The notes under the pieces: generated by a model | Told to the model about the DNA's origin: nothing | Seen by the model: only the letters and a program-made list of their open reading frames with translations | The model's database searches: none | Shown here: one piece after another, positions 36,710-46,703 of the stretch | Position numbering within the stretch: the first letter of the stretch is position 1 | Layout of the letters: each line of letters opens with the position of its first letter | Assembly (NCBI RefSeq): GCF_013133795.1 | Contig: NZ_JABGBN010000005.1 | Coordinates: 1 to 64,000 of the forward strand | Origin: Pelistega suis | GTDB lineage: Bacteria > Pseudomonadota > Gammaproteobacteria > Burkholderiales > Burkholderiaceae_B | Direction of reading: 5' to 3' | Length of the DNA stretch: 64,000 nucleotides | Position numbers and translations under genes: made by a program

Positions 36710-38215
36710 ATGTCTTCTCAGTCTTCTCAGCACCAATACGATATTTGTATTATTGGTGGCGGTATTAACGGCGTAGGTATCGCTCGTGATGCGGCTGGCC
36801 GCGGTCTAAAAGTCCTCGTTTGTGAGCAAAATGACCTAGCAAGTGCTACTTCCTCTGCCAGCAGTAAGCTTATTCATGGTGGATTACGTTATCTTGAACA
36901 CTATGAATTTAGACTAGTCCGCGAAGCTTTATCTGAACGAGAAGTACTGCTTGATATTGCCCCTCATTTAGTACAGCCCTTACGTTTTGTTTTACCTCAT
37001 GAGCCACATTTACGTCCAGCATGGATGATTCGTTGTGGTCTCTTTCTCTATGACCATTTAGCAAAACGCTCCGCACGCCTGCCAGGCTCTGAGAGCATTG
37101 CACTTAATCGTGACAATCATTACGGGCAAGCATTAAAAGACCACTATACAAAAGGATTCATCTATTCAGACTGCCAAGTCGATGACTCCCGTTTAGTTAT
37201 TCTTAATGCCAAAAGTGCGCGCAAGCATGGAGCCACTATCCTAACGCGTAGCAAGGCTTCTCAAATCAGCCATGATAATCGACAATGGACAGTCATCATT
37301 GACCAAGCTAATGGGGAACGTTTAGAAGTTAAAGCGAATATCCTTATTAATGCGGCAGGACCTTGGGTGGCTCAACTTGATAAACTTATTCGTCCAGAGC
37401 AAACTGCAAATAAGCTGCGCCTAGTTAAAGGTAGTCATATCGTCGTCCCTAAATTTTATCCTGGTGACCACGCCTATATTCTGCAAAACAAAGATAATCG
37501 CATTGTCTTTGCAACACCTTATCGAGAGCATTTTGCCATGATTGGTACTACGGACGTGGACTATCAAGGCAACCCTGCCGATGTCGCCATTAGTGAAGAT
37601 GAAATCAGTTATTTACTTCAACTGATTAATGAGTATTTTGCTAAACCTTTAACCCGCAAAGATGTACTCTCTGCGTGGTCTGGCGTGCGCCCACTTTATA
37701 ATGACAGCACAGGGTCAGCCTCTGCTGTCACTCGTGATTATGTATTCGATTTAAGTGGTGGTAATAATCAAAGCCAACCTCCGCTATTATCCATTTATGG
37801 CGGCAAAATCACCACCTATCGTCGTCTCGCTGAGCATGCCCTCGAAAAACTCGCTCCGTTTACGGGCAAACCCAAAGCATGGACAGCCACAGAGAAACTT
37901 CCCGGCGGCGATATCGTTTCTGCTGAGCATTTTGCCAATCAATTACAACAACAATACACGTGGCTAACACCTGCTTTAGCCATGCGTTATGCCAAAGCCT
38001 ACGGCAATCTTGCTCATTCATTCCTATCAGGAAACCTATCCGAAATGGGCATAGATTTTGGACATCATCTATATGCCTCTGAGGTAAATTGGCTCGTCGA
38101 ACAAGAGTGGGCATGTACGGCAGAAGATATCCTCTGGCGCCGTACTCGTCTAGGTTTACTCTTTAATACAGAACAAACTGCCGCACTCGACAACTATCTG
38201 AAACAAAAGGTCTAA
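36710..38215 (+). CDS. glpD: Aerobic glycerol-3-phosphate dehydrogenase
   Basis: A 501-residue membrane-associated flavoenzyme oxidising glycerol-3-phosphate to dihydroxyacetone phosphate with electrons to ubiquinone. The FAD dinucleotide motif is DICIIGGGINGVGIARDAAGRGLKVLVCEQNDLASATSSASSKLIHGGLRYLE. ATG 36710 gives exactly the E. coli GlpD length, but the only clear ribosome site lies 50 bases upstream near a TTG at 36662 that would add 16 residues. No glpF or glpK is nearby. It is followed after 5 bases by the CYTH-CHAD gene. Confidence 0.9.
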   Translation: MSSQSSQHQYDICIIGGGINGVGIARDAAGRGLKVLVCEQNDLASATSSASSKLIHGGLRYLEHYEFRLVREALSEREVLLDIAPHLVQPLRFVLPHEPHLRPAWMIRCGLFLYDHLAKRSARLPGSESIALNRDNHYGQALKDHYTKGFIYSDCQVDDSRLVILNAKSARKHGATILTRSKASQISHDNRQWTVIIDQANGERLEVKANILINAAGPWVAQLDKLIRPEQTANKLRLVKGSHIVVPKFYPGDHAYILQNKDNRIVFATPYREHFAMIGTTDVDYQGNPADVAISEDEISYLLQLINEYFAKPLTRKDVLSAWSGVRPLYNDSTGSASAVTRDYVFDLSGGNNQSQPPLLSIYGGKITTYRRLAEHALEKLAPFTGKPKAWTATEKLPGGDIVSAEHFANQLQQQYTWLTPALAMRYAKAYGNLAHSFLSGNLSEMGIDFGHHLYASEVNWLVEQEWACTAEDILWRRTRLGLLFNTEQTAALDNYLKQKV

Positions 38216-38220
38216 GTCTT

Positions 38221-39834
38221 ATGTCTGAACAAGAGCTCAAACTACACGTACCACGTAAAAGTCGCCAAAAGATTAGCTCTGCTTTAGCCAATGCTGAAAG
38301 CATCACTTTACGTGCCATGTATTTTGATACGGCTGACCGCCAACTCGCTAAAGCCAAAGCGGCTATCCGTTTACGCCAAGAGGGTGAAGATTGGATTCAA
38401 ACTTTAAAAATGGCGGGAGCAAATAGTTTAAGTCGTCTTGAGCTCAATCATCATCGTCCAGGACCTATTCTTGATTTAAGTTTATATGCAGGTACCGCTG
38501 CGGAACCTTTGCTAACAAAACTCAGTAAACCCCTTGAGCTACGTTATGAAACAGACATCGTCCGTTTATTGAAGAAACAGCGTACTCGCAAAGGTACGGT
38601 CGAGATTGCTTATGATACGGGTGTGGTTCGTGCTGGGCATTTAGAACTACCTATTCATGAAGTCGAATTCGAACTGGTCTCAGGCAATGTAGAGGCTATT
38701 TTTGACTTAGGCATGCGTTGGCTCAATGACTACCAACTTATCCTTGATGTGCGCTCAAAAGCACATCGAGGAGATGCCTTAGCCAATATCATTACCAAAA
38801 TTAACTCGGCTGATGAAGCTCATAAAGAAGCCGTTGAGCTACAAGAAATCACTCGCTTATGGAACGAACGTAAAGCACAGGCCTACTCACTAGATAAAAA
38901 TCTTTCAGCGACACAAGCGCTCTGTCGCCTCACCGAAGAATGTATCGAACAAATTTCTTTAAACGCTGCTTATCTAGCTGAAGTAGATACCGATGGTATC
39001 TCAACCATTGCCAAAGCAGAACATGTTCATCAGTTACGTGTAGGTATGCGCAGACTGGTATCCAACTGGAAATTATTCGCTAAAAATGCCCATTTACCAG
39101 AGGATACACTACAAGCAAAACTCAAACAATTCTTAGCCGAATTTGGGGCAACTCGCGATACCGATGTGATGTTGGCGACTATCTTGCCACATTTACAAAA
39201 AGCGGGTATGCCAGTCATTACTGTCGATCATTACCAAGGAAAAAGTGCGACAGAAATCGCTCGTTTACCAGAGTTCCAAGCGTTCCTTGTACAACTTCTC
39301 GCATGGACAACCACGGCACCAAGCCAAGACCCCATCGATGCAAAAGATGAAGATGACACAGCAATAAATGATGATGCTATTGACATCACAGCATCCACCA
39401 CCTTAGTAGATGAGTTAAATATTATTCCTCTTATTCCAAGTGTAGCACCTCACAACTTACGCAAAACACTAGAAAAGCGCTTAAACAACTGGAATAAAAG
39501 TATCGTGAGGCATTGGAGATACAATGATAAAAACGATATCGAAGCCTACCATGATGTCCGTAAGAAAATTAAACGTATGCGTTACGGTCTGAATGTCTAT
39601 GAAGCACTAGAGCCTCAAGCGAACCTCAATAACTACATCAAACGTCTGGCTAAAGCCCAAGAAACCTTTGGTGAATTAAATGATTATGCTTCTGCACTTG
39701 AGTATTTTAGCAAGCTCACCCCTACACACCCAGAAGCATGGTTTGCTGTCGGCTGGCTATCAGCTCAATTAAAACGTCTTAAACAAGATGCAGATACCAC
39801 ATTAAAAGCCTTACCTCATAAAATTGACTTTTAA
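38221..39834 (+). CDS. CYTH and CHAD domain protein (inorganic triphosphatase-like)
   Basis: A 537-residue cytoplasmic protein. Residues about 1-190 are a CYTH (triphosphate tunnel) domain with ELKLHVP at the N-terminus, AAIRLRQEGEDWIQTLKM and LELNHHRPGP. Residues about 270-530 form a CHAD helical bundle with HQLRVGMRRLVSNWKLF and YHDVRKKIKRMRYGLNVYE, which bind polyphosphate. A low-complexity acidic linker (DAKDEDDTAINDDAIDI) lies between. Relatives such as YgiF hydrolyse tripolyphosphate. Confidence 0.88.
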   Translation: MSEQELKLHVPRKSRQKISSALANAESITLRAMYFDTADRQLAKAKAAIRLRQEGEDWIQTLKMAGANSLSRLELNHHRPGPILDLSLYAGTAAEPLLTKLSKPLELRYETDIVRLLKKQRTRKGTVEIAYDTGVVRAGHLELPIHEVEFELVSGNVEAIFDLGMRWLNDYQLILDVRSKAHRGDALANIITKINSADEAHKEAVELQEITRLWNERKAQAYSLDKNLSATQALCRLTEECIEQISLNAAYLAEVDTDGISTIAKAEHVHQLRVGMRRLVSNWKLFAKNAHLPEDTLQAKLKQFLAEFGATRDTDVMLATILPHLQKAGMPVITVDHYQGKSATEIARLPEFQAFLVQLLAWTTTAPSQDPIDAKDEDDTAINDDAIDITASTTLVDELNIIPLIPSVAPHNLRKTLEKRLNNWNKSIVRHWRYNDKNDIEAYHDVRKKIKRMRYGLNVYEALEPQANLNNYIKRLAKAQETFGELNDYASALEYFSKLTPTHPEAWFAVGWLSAQLKRLKQDADTTLKALPHKIDF

Positions 39835-39945
39835 AAAACATAATTAACAAATCCTTGCATTAGTGAAACACACTGAAGAATTCTACACAATCTCAAGTGT
39901 TATGATGATCTCAGCTGTTTTTAATATTTAAGACAAGGATTGTTG

Positions 39946-40677
39946 ATGTTGAACTTTTCTTTAAAAAATTCCTATCACCCTTTGCTGACAAGTTTGTTCG
40001 GTTTTACCGCCTTATTGCCGACGACATATGCCCAAAACATTGACTTTATTGATGCCACCTTTGCTATTGGCTACAACGGCGATATGGGCAATAGTCAAGG
40101 TAAGCTCAATGTCACCCGACATCAAAATACTTATGACGCTACCTTTTCTGCTGAACACGCCCTTTTAGATATTACACAAAAAGCACATTTCTCAATGAAA
40201 CAATGTGCTGTGACACCTAATTCCTATTCAAACGATGCTAGACCTGCGATTAAGTCTAATGTTAAAGAAAATATTCGCTTTAACTGGGCTCAAAAACAGG
40301 CTAACTATACAAAAAATGGGACTGAAAACAAACAGTTTACATTAGCCAAAACCACTCTCTATGATCCATTAAGCTTTTTCTTTGAAGCACGATGCGATTT
40401 GATGGCGGGCAAAAAGCGCTTTACCTATCCCTTAATTTATAAAGGTAATGAGCGACAGCATACCTATGCTGTCGTTGGTCAAGCAACAGTCAAAACAGGT
40501 CTCGGTGATGTTGAAGCTTTAATTGTAGAACGCGTACGTGACAATAAATCTCGTCAAACACGTTTTTATGTCGCACCAAGCCTTGATTATATGCTGGTTA
40601 AAATTGAACACCGTGAGAGTGCTTTAGCCAAAGCCACAGCGACGTTAACGGCGATGAATTACAAGGTTAGTCCCTGA
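39946..40677 (+). CDS. DUF3108-family periplasmic protein
   Basis: A 243-residue secreted protein. A signal peptide ends near TYA-Q. The mature domain has a beta-rich pattern with FTYPLIYKGNERQHTYAVVGQATVKTGLGDVEALIVERVRDNKSRQTRFYVAPSLDYMLVKIEH, which matches DUF3108 (unknown function, often near polyphosphate or purine genes in betaproteobacteria). ATG 39946 has AAGGA 6 bases upstream. It ends flush with ftsY on the other strand, with no base between the two stop codons. Confidence 0.75.
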   Translation: MLNFSLKNSYHPLLTSLFGFTALLPTTYAQNIDFIDATFAIGYNGDMGNSQGKLNVTRHQNTYDATFSAEHALLDITQKAHFSMKQCAVTPNSYSNDARPAIKSNVKENIRFNWAQKQANYTKNGTENKQFTLAKTTLYDPLSFFFEARCDLMAGKKRFTYPLIYKGNERQHTYAVVGQATVKTGLGDVEALIVERVRDNKSRQTRFYVAPSLDYMLVKIEHRESALAKATATLTAMNYKVSP

Positions 40678-42192
40678 TTATTTTTCGTCATCGCCTAGTA
40701 AAGCTGCCGCAAACTCACTTGCCACAAACGGCTGTAGGTCGTGCAGGGACTCTCCGACGCCAATCCAATAGACTGGAATGGGGCGCACCCCTTGACTACC
40801 TGCAGCCACGGCCGCTAGTGTCCCCCCTTTAGCTGTGCCATCTAGCTTGGTCACTACCAAACCCGTTAGCCCTAACACCGCATCAAAAGCTCGAATTTGT
40901 GCCAAGGCATTTTGACCCGTATTCCCGTCAATCACCAGCAATACCTCATGTGGTGCGCTATTATCCGCTTTAGCAATAACTCGACGAATTTTTTTCAACT
41001 CTTCCATAAGGTGGGTTTGTGTCGGCAAACGACCCGCCGTATCTACCATCACTACATTGGTTTTACGCGCACGCCCTGCATTGACTGCATCAAAAGCTAC
41101 CGCGGCAGGATCGCCACCGTCTTGAGAAATAACTTGTACATTATTACGAGCACCCCATGCCATTAATTGCTCACGTGCTGCTGCACGGAAAGTATCCCCA
41201 GCAGCCAACAATACGCTTGCCCCACTTTCTTGAAAATGATAAGCCAATTTACCAATAGACGTGGTTTTACCCGCACCATTCACACCCGCAATCATCACTA
41301 CATTCGTCTTGTCTTGATCTAATACAAAACGTTTCTCTAGCACTTGCAAATGCTCTGTTAATAATTGATGTAACGCTTTTTTCACCTCTGAAGCATCTTC
41401 AATGCGCTCTTTTTTAACCCTTGCACGTAGCTTTGTTAATAAGGATTGCGTGGCTTCGACGCCAGAGTCTGCCATAATCAAAGCCGTTTCTAACTCTTCA
41501 AATAGATCCTCATCGACTTTAACCCCCACAAATAGAGAGCTAATACTTGAGCCCGTGCGTGCTAACCCTGATTTCAGACGACTAAACCAAGAGGCCTTTT
41601 CTGGTGCTGGCGTTGCACTATGAACAATCTCCTGTCCCTCTTCTACCTCTAGCACCTGTGCAACTGTTGTCGCAGGAATATCGTCCATGGATTTTTCTTC
41701 AGCCGTTTGCGCTGTATTCTCCTCCCATGCACAGTCCGTTTTACAATCAAGAATATCCTCTTGCTGATCAAGATGATCATCCTCAAAGGTCTCTTCTGGC
41801 AAAGCCTCCTCATCAACTGGCTGATAGCGCAAAGGACTATCTTCAGGAATTTCTGCCAAAGCCGCTGCTTCTAACTCCTCATCAGAAATGGCAGGTGCCA
41901 CATCATTTAAGGTCACTTTGATACGGATTTTTCCATCAACATCAGGCTCCGGTAACTCCGCTAAATTCGTCGTTGTTGCAACCACTGGTTCGGGAATTAA
42001 CGTTGGCGCAGGAATTTCAACGGGTTCGGGAACAACCTCCAATACCGCCTCTGCGGCGACAACGTCTTCTTGCTTATCTGCAACAGTCTCTTGTCCCTCT
42101 GTAGCTTCTACCGCTGAATTCTCAGACAGTTGTTCTGTTGATTGTTCTTTATCCTTATTGCCCGAACGCCAACGCTTAAAAAAACTAAACAT
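40678..42192 (-). CDS. ftsY: Signal recognition particle receptor FtsY
   Basis: A 504-residue GTPase receptor that docks SRP-ribosome complexes at the membrane. The acidic, Glu/Val-rich N-terminal A domain runs to about residue 200. The NG domain has GVNGAGKTTSIGKLAYHFQ, TFRAAAREQL, DTAGRLPTQTHLMEELKK and TKLDGTAKGGTLAAVA. Slightly longer than E. coli FtsY. It diverges from rsmD, the classic arrangement. Confidence 0.96.
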   Translation of the reverse strand: MFSFFKRWRSGNKDKEQSTEQLSENSAVEATEGQETVADKQEDVVAAEAVLEVVPEPVEIPAPTLIPEPVVATTTNLAELPEPDVDGKIRIKVTLNDVAPAISDEELEAAALAEIPEDSPLRYQPVDEEALPEETFEDDHLDQQEDILDCKTDCAWEENTAQTAEEKSMDDIPATTVAQVLEVEEGQEIVHSATPAPEKASWFSRLKSGLARTGSSISSLFVGVKVDEDLFEELETALIMADSGVEATQSLLTKLRARVKKERIEDASEVKKALHQLLTEHLQVLEKRFVLDQDKTNVVMIAGVNGAGKTTSIGKLAYHFQESGASVLLAAGDTFRAAAREQLMAWGARNNVQVISQDGGDPAAVAFDAVNAGRARKTNVVMVDTAGRLPTQTHLMEELKKIRRVIAKADNSAPHEVLLVIDGNTGQNALAQIRAFDAVLGLTGLVVTKLDGTAKGGTLAAVAAGSQGVRPIPVYWIGVGESLHDLQPFVASEFAAALLGDDEK

Positions 42193-42319
42193 AATCTTCT
42201 TCTATCGTCTATCCATAAGTTTTGATATAGTTCGCACCATACCTTAAGAGTGCCTATATTGTACCCATATTTATATGGTTTTCTAGCCTTTTTAGATGGA
42301 GACAACGTATAATTTAGCC

Positions 42320-42922
42320 ATGAAGAAAACAACACCCTCCTTATCTCCCAAAAAAGCCACCTCTCCTCAAAAAATCCGGATTATTGGTGGCAACTTAAAG
42401 CGTATGCAAATTCCCGTTGCCGATGTGCCGGGTTTACGCCCTACCCCTGACCGTGTACGCGAAACACTTTTTAACTGGGTTCATCATCTATGGCAAGGCA
42501 ATTACCAAGACAAATCCGTACTGGATTTGTTTGCTGGGTCAGGTGCATTAGGTTTTGAGGCAGCTTCTCGTGGGGTTCAGCATGTACAGATGGTAGAGTC
42601 TCATCCCAAAGCACTCCAAAACTTACGCGAGACAAGAGATAAACTTAATCTACCACAAGTCCGTATTCACAGTCATGATGCGATAAAGGTATTAAGCCGA
42701 ATGGATGCCTCTCGTTTTGATTTGATTATGTTAGACCCTCCGTTTAATACTGACTTGCTCACACAAGTCAAACCCTTTTTAGGGGCTATCGTTAAACCCG
42801 GTGGGCTCGTTTATATTGAATCAGAACAAACGCAAACTTTAGATTCACCGTTTGAATTAATCCGAGAATCCAAAGCAGGAATGGTTTTTTTTCATCTATT
42901 TGAGCATATAAGTGATGTTTGA
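42320..42922 (+). CDS. rsmD: 16S rRNA (guanine966-N2)-methyltransferase
   Basis: A 200-residue SAM-dependent methyltransferase acting on 16S G966. KIRIIGGNLKRMQIPVADVPGLRPTPDRVRETLFNWV, SVLDLFAGSGALGFEAASRG (SAM site) and LIMLDPPFNTD (DPPF catalytic motif) are diagnostic. A TATAAT (42308-42313) sits just upstream of ATG 42320, which may mean a nearly leaderless message. An upstream ATG at 42296 would add 8 residues. Confidence 0.94.
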   Translation: MKKTTPSLSPKKATSPQKIRIIGGNLKRMQIPVADVPGLRPTPDRVRETLFNWVHHLWQGNYQDKSVLDLFAGSGALGFEAASRGVQHVQMVESHPKALQNLRETRDKLNLPQVRIHSHDAIKVLSRMDASRFDLIMLDPPFNTDLLTQVKPFLGAIVKPGGLVYIESEQTQTLDSPFELIRESKAGMVFFHLFEHISDV

Positions 42923-43018
42923 CTCTTCCTATTCTGGACGAAAGCATTATAATATTTCTTTAATTATGTTATTGTCGGTGATTTTAAAAGCACTGACCCA
43001 CTTTAAAAGAGAGCATTG

Positions 43019-43525
43019 ATGTTAACCGCTGTTTATCCTGGTACATTCGATCCAATTACCCGTGGTCACGAAGACTTAGTTCGTCGCGCTTCTGGCATTT
43101 TTGATCAAGTCGTAGTAGGTGTGGCTGCTAGCCGTGGTAAAAACCCATTCTTCACCCTACAAGAGCGTTTAGACATTGCCAATGAAGTACTTGGGCACTA
43201 TCCAAACGTTGTTATTAAAACTTTTGACGGATTGCTCAAAGATTTTGTGCGCCAAGAAAATGCTCGCGTTATTATTCGTGGGCTACGTGCGGTTTCAGAC
43301 TTTGAATATGAGTTCCAAATGGCGGGGATGAATCGTTATCAACTCCCTGATGTTGAAACGCTCTTTATGACACCCTCTGATCAATATCAATTTATCTCAG
43401 GTACTTTTGTCCGTGAAATTGCCTTACTTGGGGGCGATGTGAGCAAGTTTGTGTTCCCTTCGGTTGAACGTTGGTTAATCGAAAAAGTCGCTGCTCGTAA
43501 ACAACAAGAAAGCAATAAGGCATAA
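43019..43525 (+). CDS. coaD: Phosphopantetheine adenylyltransferase
   Basis: A 168-residue enzyme of coenzyme A synthesis. The nucleotidyl-transferase motif [21 protein letters not shown] (HxGH-type TRGHED) is at the start, and [20 protein letters not shown] near the end. A TTG one codon upstream (43016) is a possible alternative start. It follows rsmD by 96 bases and precedes the ferredoxin gene by 2 bases. Confidence 0.95.
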   Translation: MLTAVYPGTFDPITRGHEDLVRRASGIFDQVVVGVAASRGKNPFFTLQERLDIANEVLGHYPNVVIKTFDGLLKDFVRQENARVIIRGLRAVSDFEYEFQMAGMNRYQLPDVETLFMTPSDQYQFISGTFVREIALLGGDVSKFVFPSVERWLIEKVAARKQQESNKA

Positions 43526-43527
43526 CT

Positions 43528-43782
43528 ATGGCACTTACCATTAATGAGGAATGCATCAATTGCGATGTATGTGAACCGCAATGCCCTAACGATGCGATTT
43601 ATATGGGACCCGAGATTTATATTATCGACCCAGAAAAATGTACGGAATGTGTAGGACATCACGACGAGCCACAATGTATGGTCGTCTGCCCGGTCGATTG
43701 CATAGATCCTCATCCGGAGTGGAAAGAAACGCCTGATCAACTCATGGCAAAATTCCGCGAATTGCAAAGCAAAAAAGCGTAA
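43528..43782 (+). CDS. YfhL-type 2[4Fe-4S] ferredoxin
   Basis: An 84-residue cytoplasmic ferredoxin. Cluster I ligands are in ECINCDVCEPQCPN and cluster II ligands in KCTECVGHHDEPQCMVVCPVDC. The insertion between the second and third Cys of cluster II marks the Allochromatium-type subfamily. It is the last gene of rsmD-coaD-fdx, the usual betaproteobacterial order. Its redox partner is unknown. Confidence 0.93.
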   Translation: MALTINEECINCDVCEPQCPNDAIYMGPEIYIIDPEKCTECVGHHDEPQCMVVCPVDCIDPHPEWKETPDQLMAKFRELQSKKA

Positions 43783-43853
43783 TGTAAGACTGAGGTTAAT
43801 ACGCTTAATACAACGTTTTTAGCCTCAGCTATACGCATAAGCAAGCTTCACAT

Positions 43854-44201
43854 TTAAACTTTTTTCATCAAACGAATCTCTTGCCCAAGATAAACGCTAA
43901 ACCATTGTGCAGCTAAATCACCCTCACTCACGGCACGGCACTCTTGACCCTCACACATCACCTGCTCAAAGGCACCTTCATCATCTTCAATCACATCCAT
44001 CGCAATATCCAAGCGAAGCATTTCTGGTGCACGGATAGCTAAATACCCAAATTTAATCTCCACTTGTATATCCGATAATTTAGGTGTATCCGACGGTATA
44101 CTTTGTTTATTCGTATCGATAAGAAACCAGCGATTTTGATAATTATTATCCTGCTCTCGATTCGCAACGGCACCACAGTGCATAATAGGGGTGTAGCTCA
44201 T
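43854..44201 (-). CDS. Stand-alone MOSC N-terminal (beta-barrel) domain protein
   Basis: A 115-residue protein resembling only the MOSC_N beta-barrel: NRWFLIDTNKQSI followed by LSDIQVEIKFGYLAIRAPEMLRLDI, ending GDLAAQWFSVYLGQEIRLMKK. Full MOSC proteins continue with a catalytic C-terminal MOSC domain that handles sulfur from molybdenum cofactor; here a stop follows at once and no continuation is seen in the 70 bases to the ferredoxin gene. It starts 9 bases after the AsmA-like gene. It may be a truncated gene or a compact paralogue. Similarity is judged by eye. Confidence 0.55.
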   Translation of the reverse strand: MSYTPIMHCGAVANREQDNNYQNRWFLIDTNKQSIPSDTPKLSDIQVEIKFGYLAIRAPEMLRLDIAMDVIEDDEGAFEQVMCEGQECRAVSEGDLAAQWFSVYLGQEIRLMKKV

Positions 44202-44210
44202 TTTCTTCCC

Positions 44211-46688
44211 TTATTTTGACTCTAATAATGGTTCTAACTGTAACTTAGCATCGAGTGTTGCTTGATTGCCTTGAATCAAAATAGGCAATTCAACACTTTT
44301 TACCTGAACGGTGATGCCAGCTCTTTTTACTGTCAACCCTTTTTTAGCTTTCAATATCGCTGGTAAATAGAGATATTTTGTACCAAAATGATAGTCTGCT
44401 TGTTTTGGTTTGGCTGTAATACTCAACGTCGGCGTAACAAACGCTAGCTGTTCAAAACTTACTTGCTCATTCGCTAAGGTCGCTTCTGCTTTAAGTTGCG
44501 TAAAAGCCGTATACGCATCACCACCCGTATCTAGTCTGGCACTCATATCCCAAGGATTAGCATATTCTTCTGGATGACGTAAAATACTCTCTAAATCTAA
44601 GCCTTTTATCTGACCTTGTTTGGCAGAAAGCTGAATATCGGCCTGTAATGCTTTTACTAAGGCTTGTTCAGTCTCACCTTGAGAAGAAAATACAATCTTG
44701 GCATCAGCACTACCACTCATCACTTCAGGTCTACCTAGGCTTGTCAGTAAGCTATCTAACTGAATATTATTTAGACTAATATCCCCTTTTAGCTCATGCT
44801 GATTTAACGCATAGGATCCGTTAGCGTATAACTCTCCACCGTAAGCTTGGGCGCGCACAGAGCGAACTTGTACATCACTATGATCAAATAATAAGGTCGC
44901 ACCCAAATTGTCCAATACTAAGCCATCATAAAACACTTGATTAAAGTTAAACGTCCCCGTACCACTCAATCGAGATAGCAGCTCTTGCTTTAACGTCAAT
45001 GTTTGTTGGGGTTCTTTAGGCTTTGCTGATTTACCCTCTTCGCCAGCCTGTGCTTTTTCTGCTTTAACCGCTACTGTCTCCACTTTGCTTGTATCGCCCG
45101 CTACTTGAGATACTGGCTGCGCTACCTTATTCTCCTCTGGGGAAGCTTTTCTTAGACCACTGAGCGGCACTTTAAGATCATTTAAAAATGCTCTTAAGTC
45201 CAATCGATCTCCTTTAACATCAAAATTGACTTTAGGATGGAAGATATTTTGTACTTGCCCCTTAATATCAATATCCCCAAGTGGTAAATTCGCTGTTAAG
45301 AAAAAGTCTGTACTTTGTTCATCCATTAGAGATACAGCATAACCATTTAATGGAATTTTCTGTTCATATTGTTCTTTCTCATTTAAAACGAGTTCACCCA
45401 CCAACTTCGGAAACTCCATGCTTTGCTGGAAAATACGAATTTCACTCGGAGAATTCAAAGTGAGGGTTAAGGCTTTATCATTAGCAATCTGATAATGCCC
45501 TAGTAAACCGACATCAGCCACTTTTAAGGCGCTGGCTGTCCCAGAAATTTTATCTAAAGAAAAACCTACTTGTACTTGTTGTGTCGCTGTTTTTAAGGAT
45601 AACTCACCCTTGACAGGCTCTCCTCCTGCTTGATTAGGCGAAATATCTAATGCTGGTGCCTCGAACGTCACGTTAAGTGTTTGCTTATCTTTACGATTGA
45701 GCGTTGACTCGAAGCTCAGGTTATCCATACTCAGACGCAAATCACCCACACTATAACTCACATTGGGTGCTGTAAGACTTGCTTGAAGGTCACGGATACT
45801 CGATTGCTCATCGCCTGCCCCCTTGACACTGACCTCTAATTGACTTGCGGTTAAAGCATTTAATACGGTATTAATAGATAATTCCCCCGTAATATTCGCT
45901 TCTTCTAATACAAGCTGATTCCACTTACCTGTTAAAGCGGCATTTAAACGATTAAAAGAGTACGTATTTTCTAAAGGTTTTAAGAGCATCAAACCATTGA
46001 CATTAAGCTGAGCATCAAGCTTTTCATTTGCATCACCTAGCTTGCCCGATAAGCTTAAATCAAAGGGCTGTCCTTCGGTGATACGACCCGTCCGTACCGT
46101 CATATCCTTAAGATAAGCAAACGATGACTTTTCTGTATCGTGATATCCCAATAAGCCTTTGTTCAAGGTGAGACCAGCAATATCCACTTTAAAATCCGTC
46201 TTTTCTAGACGTTGCTGTAACGACTCTGCCGCTATTTGTGTGTTTGTATTCTCTAGTGTGTCTTTAGACACCGTATTTTTAGGTAATGAATGACGAATTA
46301 AATCCTCAAAGTTATATCGCCCCCCTGCACCACGAATAATATGTGCCACAAACCCGTCAATGGCCAAGTGATCCACTAAAAAACGATTAGACATCAACGG
46401 CCATAAGGCTACTGCCATTCTAACGGTATCAACCTTGGCAAAAATCTCTTTGCTGCCTGGCTCAGATAAAGAAATATTATTGACCGTCAGACCTATTCGA
46501 GGAAATAGGGAAAGCTCAATATCACCATCAACAACTAACTCACGATCATACTGAGCCTTAACCATGGCCGCCAGTCGATTCTTATAGGCTGAAGGATCAA
46601 TATTTAAAATAAAAACCGCTACACCGATAAATGCCGCAATCAACAAAACAACGGCACTAATGACGAATCGCTTAAACCATTTTTTCAT
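44211..46688 (-). CDS. AsmA-family protein
   Basis: An 825-residue protein with one N-terminal TM helix (FVISAVVLLIAAFIGVAVFIL) anchoring a large periplasmic beta-rich part. The AsmA pattern appears as DIELSLFPRIGLTVNNISLSE near residue 60 and again in the C-terminal region GTGTFNFNQVFYDGLVLDNLGATL...LDSLLTSLGRPEVMSGSADAKI. AsmA-like proteins are linked to lipid movement to the outer membrane. A low-complexity Lys/Ala/Glu linker lies around residues 530-560. It forms a unit with the MOSC_N gene downstream. Confidence 0.88.
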   Translation of the reverse strand: MKKWFKRFVISAVVLLIAAFIGVAVFILNIDPSAYKNRLAAMVKAQYDRELVVDGDIELSLFPRIGLTVNNISLSEPGSKEIFAKVDTVRMAVALWPLMSNRFLVDHLAIDGFVAHIIRGAGGRYNFEDLIRHSLPKNTVSKDTLENTNTQIAAESLQQRLEKTDFKVDIAGLTLNKGLLGYHDTEKSSFAYLKDMTVRTGRITEGQPFDLSLSGKLGDANEKLDAQLNVNGLMLLKPLENTYSFNRLNAALTGKWNQLVLEEANITGELSINTVLNALTASQLEVSVKGAGDEQSSIRDLQASLTAPNVSYSVGDLRLSMDNLSFESTLNRKDKQTLNVTFEAPALDISPNQAGGEPVKGELSLKTATQQVQVGFSLDKISGTASALKVADVGLLGHYQIANDKALTLTLNSPSEIRIFQQSMEFPKLVGELVLNEKEQYEQKIPLNGYAVSLMDEQSTDFFLTANLPLGDIDIKGQVQNIFHPKVNFDVKGDRLDLRAFLNDLKVPLSGLRKASPEENKVAQPVSQVAGDTSKVETVAVKAEKAQAGEEGKSAKPKEPQQTLTLKQELLSRLSGTGTFNFNQVFYDGLVLDNLGATLLFDHSDVQVRSVRAQAYGGELYANGSYALNQHELKGDISLNNIQLDSLLTSLGRPEVMSGSADAKIVFSSQGETEQALVKALQADIQLSAKQGQIKGLDLESILRHPEEYANPWDMSARLDTGGDAYTAFTQLKAEATLANEQVSFEQLAFVTPTLSITAKPKQADYHFGTKYLYLPAILKAKKGLTVKRAGITVQVKSVELPILIQGNQATLDAKLQLEPLLESK

Positions 46689-46703
46689 CTTTTGAGTTCG
46701 CCT

